Of a stretch of 50,298 nucleotides of DNA, positions 15,358 to 23,081 are shown in pieces. Positions within the stretch are counted from its first letter, which is position 1. Each line of letters opens with the position of its first letter. A program made the translations under genes and the position numbers. Source of the DNA: Propionibacteriaceae bacterium (GTDB lineage: Bacteria; Actinomycetota; Actinomycetes; Propionibacteriales; Propionibacteriaceae); NCBI GenBank assembly GCA_031262485.1, contig JAISHO010000034.1, positions 1 through 50,298 on the forward strand, given 5' to 3'. Under the pieces are notes generated by a model. That model worked only from the letters and a program-made list of their open reading frames with translations. It was not told where the DNA came from and ran no database searches.

Positions 15358-17898
15358 ATGAGTGTGACGACGGCGCCCGATCCGACACCCGGCGCCCCCG
15401 CCTCTTCCCGGTACACACCCGAGGAAGAAAAACACATCATCCGCAACAAGGAGGGCATCCCCGTCGGGATCGCCGTCCATGAGAACTGGACGCCGCTCAA
15501 GATCGTCATCTGGGCCGCCATCGCGCTCTTCGGGGCGGTCGGCTGGACGATGCTGGCGATCGTGCGGGGCGAGAACGTCAACACCGTCTGGTTCGTCGTC
15601 GCAGCCGTCTGCACCTATCTCATCGCCTACCGCTTCTACGCGCTCTTCATCCAGAAGAAGATCATGCGCCCGGACGACACCAACGCCACCCCGGCCGAGC
15701 GGATCAACAACGGGCAGGATTACGACCCGACCGACCGGCGCGTCCTCTACGGCCACCACTTCGCCGCCATCGCCGGCGCCGGCCCCCTCGTCGGCCCCGT
15801 CCTCGCCGCCCAGATGGGCTATCTGCCAGGCACGATCTGGATCATCGTTGGCGTCTGCCTGGCTGGCGCCGTCCAAGACATGCTCGTCTTGTTCTTCTCG
15901 CTGCGTCGCGGCGGCCGCTCGCTCGGCCAGATGGCGCGCGACGAGATCGGGACGATCGGCGGCACCGTCGCCATGATCGGCGTCTTCGTCATGCTCATGA
16001 TCGTCCTGGCCGTCCTCGCGCTCATCTGCGTCAACGCCATGACGGGTTCCCCCTGGTCGGTCTTCTCGATCGGCTGCACCATCCCGATCGCCCTCCTCAT
16101 GGGGCTTTACCTACGATATCTGCGCCCCGGGCGGGTCTCCGAAGTCTCGATCCTCGGCTTCATCCTCCTCATCACCGCCATCATCGCCGGCAACTGGGTC
16201 GCCCAATCGCCGCTCGGCGACGTCCTCACCCTCTCCGGCCCGCAACTGGTGCTGTGCATGGTCGTGTACGGTTTCTTCGCCGCCGTCTTGCCGGTCTGGC
16301 TGCTGCTCACCCCGCGTGATTACCTGTCGACGTTCATGAAGGTCGGCACGATCGTCCTGCTGGCTGTCGGCATCGTCCTCGTCCAGCCGATCGCCCAGAC
16401 GGCCGCCGTCACCGAGTTCGCCTCCAATACTGAAGGGCCCGTCTTCGCCGGCGCGCTCTTCCCCTTCCTCTTCATCACGATCGCCTGCGGGGCGCTCTCC
16501 GGCATGCACGCCACTGTTTCTTCGGGGACGACCCCGAAGATGATCCAGAAAGAGTCGCAGGCCCGCATGGTCGGCTACGGCGGCATGATCATGGAGTCCT
16601 TCGTCGCCATCATGGCCTTGGCCGCCGCCGTCTCGATCAACACCGGGGTGTATTTCTCGATGAACATGTCGACGGCCGGCATCACGAACTTGGCTCACTC
16701 GGCCGTCGAGGCCGGCGTCCTCGTCGACGACAACGGTGACGTCTACCAGGCGGGCGACGACGCTCCGACGACGGCGCGAGCCTTGACCGCCGACCAGGTC
16801 GACCAGTGGGCCGAGGACATCCGGCTCGGCTCCGCCACCGGCGCCTCGGCCGAGCAGGTCGCCGCCGGCAACGCCGCCCGGGCCGAGTCGGCCGCCGTCG
16901 CCGTCACCCAGCTCAACGTCACCGACGCCAAGGGCGAGCGGCCCAAGGTGCTGTGGGACGAGGAGATCGACGGCGCCATCGTCTCCTTCCAGGACCGCGA
17001 GGCCCTCGAGCAACTGGCCGAGGACGTCGGCGAACCGTCGATCGTCTCGCGCACCGGCGGCGCCCCGACGCTCGCCGTCGCCATGGCCGACATCCTCCAC
17101 CGCGTCTTCGGCGGGCGGGGCATGATGTCGTTCTGGTTCCACTTCGCCGTCATGTTCGAGGCGTTGTTCATTCTCTCCGCCGTCGACGCCGTCACCCGCG
17201 TCACCCGCTTCCAGCTCTCCGAGGCGATCGGCAACTGGGTGCCGAAGTTCCGCGACACCTCGTGGCGCCCGGGCGCCTGGCTGTGCACCGCACTCGTCGT
17301 CGCCAGCTGGGGATCGCTCTTATATATGGGTGTGACGGATCCGCGCGGCGGCATCCAGACCCTCTACCCGCTCTTCGGCATCGCCAACCAGCTCATCGCC
17401 GCGATCGCGCTCATGATCTGCACCGTCGTCGTCGTGCGCAAGGGGTATGTCAAGTGGATGTGGATTCCCATCATTCCGCTCGTGTGGGATGTGGCGACGA
17501 CGTTCACCGCCTCGTTCTACAAGATCTTCTCCGCCGACCCCGCCCTGGGCTACTGGAAGCAATGGTCGAACGCGAGGGCGACGAAGGCCGACGGCGGACT
17601 CGACGAGACCACCTTGCAAGCCACCGACGCGACGATCCGCAACACCTTCATTCAAGGCACTTTGTCGATCGTCTTCCTCGCCATCGCCGCGACCGTCCTC
17701 GTCGCTTGCGTCATCCGCATCGTCACGACGATCCGTTCGCAGCGCTTCTCCTCGTCCGAGGACCCCTACCAGGAGTCCCGCTACTTCGCCCCCGTCCACT
17801 TCCTCGCCACCGGCTTGGAGAAGAAGGTCGAGCGCGAATACGCCGAGGTCGGCGACCCCGCCCTCCTCGCCGGCCACGGTGGGAAACCGTCGCACTGA
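15358..17898 (+). CDS. cstA: CstA family peptide/pyruvate transporter
   Basis: The 846-aa polytopic protein has the CstA signatures YGHHFAAIAGAGPLVGPVLA, LPGTIWIIVGVCLAGAVQDM, RRGGRSLGQMARDE, LFPFLFITIACGALSGMHAT and FGIANQLIAAIAL. CstA-type carriers take up pyruvate or peptides and are induced on carbon starvation. A soluble insert of roughly 120 residues at about 455-575 (AEDIRLGSATGASAEQVAA, GEPSIVSRTGG) sits between membrane helices; this is common in longer family members. The start ATG 15358 follows GAAGGAG. A YbdD-type partner follows directly, as is usual. Confidence 0.95.
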   Translation: MSVTTAPDPTPGAPASSRYTPEEEKHIIRNKEGIPVGIAVHENWTPLKIVIWAAIALFGAVGWTMLAIVRGENVNTVWFVVAAVCTYLIAYRFYALFIQKKIMRPDDTNATPAERINNGQDYDPTDRRVLYGHHFAAIAGAGPLVGPVLAAQMGYLPGTIWIIVGVCLAGAVQDMLVLFFSLRRGGRSLGQMARDEIGTIGGTVAMIGVFVMLMIVLAVLALICVNAMTGSPWSVFSIGCTIPIALLMGLYLRYLRPGRVSEVSILGFILLITAIIAGNWVAQSPLGDVLTLSGPQLVLCMVVYGFFAAVLPVWLLLTPRDYLSTFMKVGTIVLLAVGIVLVQPIAQTAAVTEFASNTEGPVFAGALFPFLFITIACGALSGMHATVSSGTTPKMIQKESQARMVGYGGMIMESFVAIMALAAAVSINTGVYFSMNMSTAGITNLAHSAVEAGVLVDDNGDVYQAGDDAPTTARALTADQVDQWAEDIRLGSATGASAEQVAAGNAARAESAAVAVTQLNVTDAKGERPKVLWDEEIDGAIVSFQDREALEQLAEDVGEPSIVSRTGGAPTLAVAMADILHRVFGGRGMMSFWFHFAVMFEALFILSAVDAVTRVTRFQLSEAIGNWVPKFRDTSWRPGAWLCTALVVASWGSLLYMGVTDPRGGIQTLYPLFGIANQLIAAIALMICTVVVVRKGYVKWMWIPIIPLVWDVATTFTASFYKIFSADPALGYWKQWSNARATKADGGLDETTLQATDATIRNTFIQGTLSIVFLAIAATVLVACVIRIVTTIRSQRFSSSEDPYQESRYFAPVHFLATGLEKKVEREYAEVGDPALLAGHGGKPSH

Positions 17899-17909
17899 GG
17901 CGCCGACAC

Positions 17910-18266
17910 GTGGATCCATCCGTTCCTGACACTGCTCGGCCCGTGCCCGTCGCCCCAGGCGGCGGGGCGGGCCGAGCGCCGTCCCTGCCCGCCCGGACAC
18001 GCTCCTTCCCAACCTGGGCGTCGTCGCTCCTCGCCCGAGCCTGGTCGTCCGTCCGCTCGATCGCCGCGACGGTGCGCTGGTACACCCGCGAGCTCATGGG
18101 CGACGCCGCCTACGACCACTACCTCGCCCGCTGGGCCGTCGAGCACCCGACTGAGGGAAGCGGCGCCCACCACGACGGGGCTAGTGACGGACACGCCCCG
18201 ATGAGCCGCCGTGAGTTCTGGCGCCACCGGATCGACTCGACTCCGGTCGAGGGGCGCTGCTGCTGA
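17910..18266 (+). CDS. ybdD: YbdD/YjiX family small protein, CstA partner
   Basis: The conserved C-terminal half (TVRWYTRELMGDAAYDHYLARW, given here as YTRELMGDAAYDHYL, then PMSRREFWRHR and the terminal CC) identifies the YbdD/YjiX family, which accompanies CstA/BtsT transporters. Position 11 bp after cstA supports this. GTG 17910 has TGAGG upstream and gives 118 aa, longer than the usual 60-70 residues. The extra N-terminal part is Pro/Ala/Arg-rich, so a later start such as GTG 18072 is possible. Confidence 0.75.
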   Translation: MDPSVPDTARPVPVAPGGGAGRAPSLPARTRSFPTWASSLLARAWSSVRSIAATVRWYTRELMGDAAYDHYLARWAVEHPTEGSGAHHDGASDGHAPMSRREFWRHRIDSTPVEGRCC

Positions 18267-18344
18267 GTTCAGGGAGACAGGAGAAAGAGGCGCTCAAGAA
18301 GAGGGATGTACTACCTATGTCAGATCGACTGGTAAAATTCTCTT

Positions 18345-18629
18345 ATGCGTACGATCTCAGCGAGAGAACTGAATCAGCACACGGGAAAGGTGCTCGACTC
18401 CGTCACGGCGTCGGGGGAATCGGTTTTAGTGACGAGGCGCGGGCGCCCTGGGTGGATGATCGTTCCAGCGGAGCAGGCGACTTCACGGTTATCACGAATC
18501 GATCAGTTGGTTCTTTCGGGGGCGCTCATCCCTCCCACCTTTGAAGGGGAATTGCCGGATCACCCCCATCCGATTCCATCGGGGCGCACGGTCGAGGAGC
18601 TCATCGCCGATGTCTCATCAGATCACTGA
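18345..18629 (+). CDS. Phd/YefM-type antitoxin
   Basis: The 94-aa protein begins MRTISARELNQHTGKVLDSV and continues ESVLVTRRGRPGWMIVPAE, the Phd/YefM fold that binds DNA with its N-terminus and neutralises a toxin with its C-terminus. TAAAAT at 18333-18338 is seven bases before the ATG and there is no ribosome site, so the gene appears leaderless. Its end overlaps the PIN-domain gene by 20 bp. Autorepression of the pair is typical for the family. Confidence 0.9.
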   Translation: MRTISARELNQHTGKVLDSVTASGESVLVTRRGRPGWMIVPAEQATSRLSRIDQLVLSGALIPPTFEGELPDHPHPIPSGRTVEELIADVSSDH

Positions 18630-19029
18630 TCCCAAGCCAGGCTGGTACATCGATTCATCGGTGCTTCTTCATGCCATCTTGGGCACAGATGACAAAGCGA
18701 TCGCATGGTTCAAGAGGTCCATTTCCCAGGGGCAGCTGACTTCATCGTCCCTCCTTCGTCTTGAAGTGGTGCGAACGCTCCGTCGCGAGGGCCTGAGCCT
18801 GTCGATGGCGAATCCATTCCTCAACTGGTTGTATTGGGCGCCGATCGGGGAAGATGTGCTGAACCTGGCGGCCTCACTGCCTGGCCACGTGAAATCTCTG
18901 GACGCCATCCACTTAGCCACGCTCTCCATCATTGATCCGACAATGACACTCATCACCCACGATCGCATGATGACAACCGCTGCAATCGGCATGGGAGTCG
19001 ATGTTATGGATCCTTTATCGGAGAACTAA
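18610..19029 (+). CDS. vapC: PIN-domain toxin, VapC type
   Basis: The 139-aa product has the PIN acidic residues: IDSSVLLHAI (first Asp), LRLEVVRTL (Glu), SLDAIHLATL (Asp) and LITHDRMM (Asp). VapC toxins are Mg-dependent ribonucleases that cut tRNA or rRNA. ATG 18610 lies inside the end of the antitoxin gene, so translation is coupled. Phd-type antitoxins paired with PIN toxins are known. All four catalytic positions are present, so it looks intact. Confidence 0.9.
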   Translation: MSHQITDPKPGWYIDSSVLLHAILGTDDKAIAWFKRSISQGQLTSSSLLRLEVVRTLRREGLSLSMANPFLNWLYWAPIGEDVLNLAASLPGHVKSLDAIHLATLSIIDPTMTLITHDRMMTTAAIGMGVDVMDPLSEN

Positions 19030-19040
19030 CAACGGTATAT

Positions 19041-19064
19041 CGCCCCTGAGGGCGGTAGTAGTTT
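19041..19064 (+). terminator. Weak intrinsic terminator after the toxin gene
   Basis: CGCCC (19041-19045), loop CTGA, GGGCG (19050-19054), followed shortly by TTTT. The stem is short, so termination may be partial. Confidence 0.4.
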
Positions 19065-19199
19065 TCCCCCTGAGACTGCGTCGGGGAAGAGAAATCAGCG
19101 TGATTCATGCACCTGACTCTCTAGGTCATGCCCCGACCGGCCCGTTCCGTATTAGGCTGACGGCTTAATCGAGCGGTTGTCCCCAAGGGTCGGGGCGAC

Positions 19200-21293
19200 G
19201 TGGACGCGAAAGGCGTGGTTGCGATGCCAAGTGATGGGGCAGGCGCAGGGCCGCGTCCCCGATCGTCGCTCACCCGTCGTTCTTTCGCGCGCTTTCTCGC
19301 TTTCTGCGTCACACTTCTGCTCGCGTTCGTCGTGCCGCTCGGGGGGGCGGCCATGGCCCAAGCCGACGAGGGGGTGGCCGCCGCGTCGATCACGTTGACG
19401 GAGGTGACGACGACGGACACGGGCGTCACCTTGGCGGGCACGGTGAAGAACACTGGTGACCTCGACCTCGATCTAGCGGAGATCCTCACCTGGGTCGACG
19501 ACACACGGTTGGAGACCTCCGAGGAGATCGCGGCGGCCGCTGCCGACACCGACGACACCGAGGGGGAGCGCCTGGGGGCGGCGGGATCCTTCGCTCCGCT
19601 CACCGCCACCGGGCAGACCTTCGCGGCGGGGGCCTCGGTCGGGTTCTCGGTGACGGCGACCTGGGCCGACCTCGGGCTCGACCAGGCCGGCGTCTACCGC
19701 CTCGGGGTGCACCTTTTCGCCTTGCCAGAGGGGGAGAAGCGGGGCGATCTCGTGGGCCGGTCGCGGGTTTTCGTGACGCGTCCGGGGACGGCCAAGGGGA
19801 CCCGCAGCGACATCGTCGTCCTCTCCAGCACACCGTCGCTCCTGCACGACGACATCTTCCTCGACGATCATCTCGCCGAGGAGTTGACGGGTCGTCTCTT
19901 CGCCCTCGTCGGGGCGGCCGGCAACGCGGACAACAGTTGGATCATCGACCCGGCGCTCTACGACGAGGTCGCGGCGATGGCCGACGGCTACCAGGTCCGA
20001 GCGGCCAACGGTTCGCTCTCCGCGGGGACCGGTCAGGCCGCCGCCCAGCAGTGGCTCGCCGCCGTCAACGCCCTCGACCGCAACCGGGGCTATCGCCTGC
20101 CCTGGGGCGATCCGGACCTCATGGCCACCGGCGCCGGCACCCCCGTCGTCAACCTCGACCTGGTCGGCCGCAGCGAGTCGGTCTTGCCCGACGACCACCC
20201 TCTGGCCGGCCTGCCCCTCGTCGTCAGGCCCGCCAATGGCCTGGTCGACGAGAGGTTCGTCGCGGCCGTCGAGGGCTTCTCCCCCCGCCTCGTCCTCGCC
20301 TCCTCGCTCGGCGGCAACGCCACGATCGGTTCGGTCGAATCGGCCTTGTTGGCCCAGACTTTGCCCGTCGCCTACCCGGACGGCCCGGGCCCGGATGACG
20401 CCGCCTCCCTCCTGCAACGACGCCAGCGCGCCCAGGCCGAGGATTACGCCGCCGCTCTGGCCGGGATCACCGCGATTCGCCTCCTCGCCACCGTTGAGGA
20501 CGTCGCCTTGGCCCAAGAGCCGCTCGCCCCCTGGATGACCCGGGTGCGCTTGGGAACCGTCCTCGCCACGTCCACCTGGGATCCCGACGACGCGCTCGGT
20601 TCCGCCGCCGGGCCGCTCTCCCCAGCGAGCGTCGCGGCCGCTTCCCGCCTCGTCGCCGACGGGCTGGTCTACGGCAATCTCGTCGCCGATGCCACCGCCG
20701 CCCAGGCGATGATCGATCCGCTCGTCTGCCGCGGCTTGTCGCAATCGTGGCCCTCCGAAGATCGGGCGCTGTCTTACCTAGCGGCGGCCGGGTCATGGAT
20801 CGGTTCGCTCAACAACAGCCTCTCGTTGGAGATCGCCCCGAGGGTGGCGTTGACGGCCCGCTCGACCGTTTTCCCCGCCACCATCACGAACAATTTGCCG
20901 ACGGCGGTGCGCGTGCGGATCGAGACGGTCTCCTCCTCGCCGGTGCGCGTCACCGTGCCCGCCTCCGACCTCATCGAGATCGAAGCCGGTGACAAGGTGA
21001 CTGTCACCCTGGCCCCGGACATCGTCGCCGACGGCGTCGTCACCCTCACCGCCCGCCTCGCGACCGAGGAGGGCGACACCGTCGGCACCCCCGTCGACGT
21101 CGAACTGACCGCCAGCGAATCGGCCTGGATCGCTTGGGTCGTCGTGCTGAGCTCCGGCTCCGTCTTCGTCATCGGCACCGTCTTGCGCGTGCGCACCGTC
21201 GCCCGGAAACGCTGGGGCGCCGTCGCCCAACAGGCCGCCTCCGGCCACCTTCGCGGCGCCGATCCCGATGACGTCGTTGGGGCGAAGGGGTAG
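19200..21293 (+). CDS. DUF6049 family envelope protein
   Basis: The 697-aa protein has an N-terminal signal sequence (FLAFCVTLLLAFVVPLGGAA followed by AMAQADE). A large extracellular region follows with beta-rich segments at both ends (SITLTEVTTTDTGVTLAG and VTLAPDIVADGVVTLTARL) and a C-terminal membrane helix (IAWVVVLSSGSVFVIGTVL) with a short basic cytosolic tail. This layout and the position directly before murJ identify the actinobacterial DUF6049 family, thought to act with MurJ in cell-wall assembly. GTG 19200 is the longest start; ATG 19224, behind GAAAGG, is a good alternative. TAGGCT at about 19153 may be the -10. A 9-bp inverted repeat (GCCCCGACC at 19130, GGTCGGGGC at 19188) precedes the gene. 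Confidence 0.82.
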   Translation: MDAKGVVAMPSDGAGAGPRPRSSLTRRSFARFLAFCVTLLLAFVVPLGGAAMAQADEGVAAASITLTEVTTTDTGVTLAGTVKNTGDLDLDLAEILTWVDDTRLETSEEIAAAAADTDDTEGERLGAAGSFAPLTATGQTFAAGASVGFSVTATWADLGLDQAGVYRLGVHLFALPEGEKRGDLVGRSRVFVTRPGTAKGTRSDIVVLSSTPSLLHDDIFLDDHLAEELTGRLFALVGAAGNADNSWIIDPALYDEVAAMADGYQVRAANGSLSAGTGQAAAQQWLAAVNALDRNRGYRLPWGDPDLMATGAGTPVVNLDLVGRSESVLPDDHPLAGLPLVVRPANGLVDERFVAAVEGFSPRLVLASSLGGNATIGSVESALLAQTLPVAYPDGPGPDDAASLLQRRQRAQAEDYAAALAGITAIRLLATVEDVALAQEPLAPWMTRVRLGTVLATSTWDPDDALGSAAGPLSPASVAAASRLVADGLVYGNLVADATAAQAMIDPLVCRGLSQSWPSEDRALSYLAAAGSWIGSLNNSLSLEIAPRVALTARSTVFPATITNNLPTAVRVRIETVSSSPVRVTVPASDLIEIEAGDKVTVTLAPDIVADGVVTLTARLATEEGDTVGTPVDVELTASESAWIAWVVVLSSGSVFVIGTVLRVRTVARKRWGAVAQQAASGHLRGADPDDVVGAKG

Positions 21294-21356
21294 GCTACTG
21301 AGCCGGCACGGAGCAGCTGCCGCGCTCGCGGCCCTCGCCCCCGAGAGGAGAACGCC

Positions 21357-23063
21357 ATGAGTGATCCCGGCGTTCCCGAGAACCCCGCCGAGGCCGCCGG
21401 GACCCCAGAGACCACGCCGGCCGCACGCGTCAGCTCCAAGCTTCTCTCCGCCACCGCCCTCATGGCCTCCGGCACGGTCGTCTCACGCGTCCTCGGCTTC
21501 GTGCGCGTCCTCCTCGTCGCCTACGTGCTGGGCACCCAGACCCGTCAGGCCGACATGTTCGCCGTCGCCGCCGGCGTGCCCAACATGCTCTACTTCCTCT
21601 TCGCCGGGGGCATGGTCAACGCCATCCTCGTGCCCCAGATCGTCCGCGCCGCCAAGCGCGACGACGACGGCGGCGTCGCCTACACCAACCGCATCCTCAC
21701 CGCCTTCCTCGGCTTCATCGCCATCGTCACCGTCCTGCTCATCGCCGCCTCACGCGGAGTCACCTGGCTCTACTCGGGCGCCGATTGGCACACCGCTGAA
21801 ATGGCCGCCCACTTCAATTCGATGGTCTTCTTGACGACGTTGCTGCTGCCGGAAGTCTTCTTCTACGGTGTCTTCTTCGTCTTCGGCCAGGTCCTCAACT
21901 CGCGCGACTCCTTCGCCCCGATGATGTGGGCGCCGGTCGCCAACAACGTCGTCCAAATCCTTGTCACCGGCACCTATGCCGCCCTCTGGGGCTTCTACAC
22001 CCCGGAGACGACGGCCTCGCCCTTCACGACTCCGCAGACCCTCGTCCTCGGCCTGGGCACCCTGCTCGGCGTCGTCGTCCAGGCGATCATCCTCATCGCC
22101 TGCCTCAAGCGCGTCGGCTACCGCTACCGCCCGCGCTTCGACCTGCGCGGCACCGGGCTGGGCCACACCTTCTCCGTCGCCAAGTGGACGCTCGCCTTCA
22201 TGGTCGTCTATCAGATCGGCTGGATCGTCGTGCAACGGCTGGCCACCTCGGCCACCGCCGGCAGCGACGGCGCCGGGCTGACGGTCTATAACAACGCCAA
22301 TCTCATTTGGATCATCCCCCATTCCCTCTTGACGGTGGCTTTGGCGACGGCCCTGCTGCCGGGGTTGTCGCGGTTGTGCGCCGACGGGGCGATGCGCAGT
22401 TTCGCCGACACCCTCACCCACGGCATGCGGATCGTCGCCGCCGCCATCGGCCCGATCGGGGCGCTCTTCGTCACGACCGGCCTGCTCATCGGCGCCGTCA
22501 TGTTCCGGGGTGGAGGGGGCGGCGGCATCGGTGGCGACTACATCGGGATGACGCTCACCGCGATGGCCCCGGGCCTGCTCTTCTTCTCCCTCCAGTTCAT
22601 GATCGTGCGTGCCTTCTACGCGCTCGAGGACACCTTCTCCGCTTTCCTCTTGCAAATCGTCATCTCCGGCGTCCACGTCGTCGCCGCGCTCGTGGCGATC
22701 TCCCTCCTTGACGTCCCGCCGAACTGGGTGGCGCCGTGTCTCGGCTTGGCGGAGACGCTGTCATATATCGTCGGGTTCATCGTCTCGATGATCCGTTTTC
22801 ATCGATTCGTGCCAGAATTCAAACAGGGACCCCTCTACCTCTTCCTCCTGCGGGTGATCGTCGCCTCGCTGCCCGGAGCCCTCCTCGGCGGTGTCATCGC
22901 ATGGCTCGTGTTCGGCAACTCGGAGAGTCTCGTCGCCGACTTGCTGGGCTTGGTCGCCGGAGGATTGGTCGCCGCTGGTGTGTACTTAGGAATGGCGAAG
23001 CTCGTCCAGGTCAAAGAGGTAGGTGAAGTCGTCACGATGGTGCGGTCAAAGCTCGGACGGTGA
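21357..23063 (+). CDS. murJ: Lipid II flippase MurJ
   Basis: The 568-aa MviN/MurJ protein has about 14 helices: TALMASGTVVSRVLGFVRVL at the start, AGGMVNAILVPQIVRAAKR, PEVFFYGVFFVFGQVLNSR, and FYALEDTFSAFLLQI. MurJ moves lipid-linked peptidoglycan precursor across the membrane. ATG 21357 follows GAGAGGAG. In mycobacteria the flippase and a pseudokinase form one polypeptide; here MurJ ends at a normal length and the kinase-like part is the next gene, 18 bp downstream. Confidence 0.95.
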   Translation: MSDPGVPENPAEAAGTPETTPAARVSSKLLSATALMASGTVVSRVLGFVRVLLVAYVLGTQTRQADMFAVAAGVPNMLYFLFAGGMVNAILVPQIVRAAKRDDDGGVAYTNRILTAFLGFIAIVTVLLIAASRGVTWLYSGADWHTAEMAAHFNSMVFLTTLLLPEVFFYGVFFVFGQVLNSRDSFAPMMWAPVANNVVQILVTGTYAALWGFYTPETTASPFTTPQTLVLGLGTLLGVVVQAIILIACLKRVGYRYRPRFDLRGTGLGHTFSVAKWTLAFMVVYQIGWIVVQRLATSATAGSDGAGLTVYNNANLIWIIPHSLLTVALATALLPGLSRLCADGAMRSFADTLTHGMRIVAAAIGPIGALFVTTGLLIGAVMFRGGGGGGIGGDYIGMTLTAMAPGLLFFSLQFMIVRAFYALEDTFSAFLLQIVISGVHVVAALVAISLLDVPPNWVAPCLGLAETLSYIVGFIVSMIRFHRFVPEFKQGPLYLFLLRVIVASLPGALLGGVIAWLVFGNSESLVADLLGLVAGGLVAAGVYLGMAKLVQVKEVGEVVTMVRSKLGR

Positions 23064-23081
23064 CGCTGAGAAGGAGTGAAG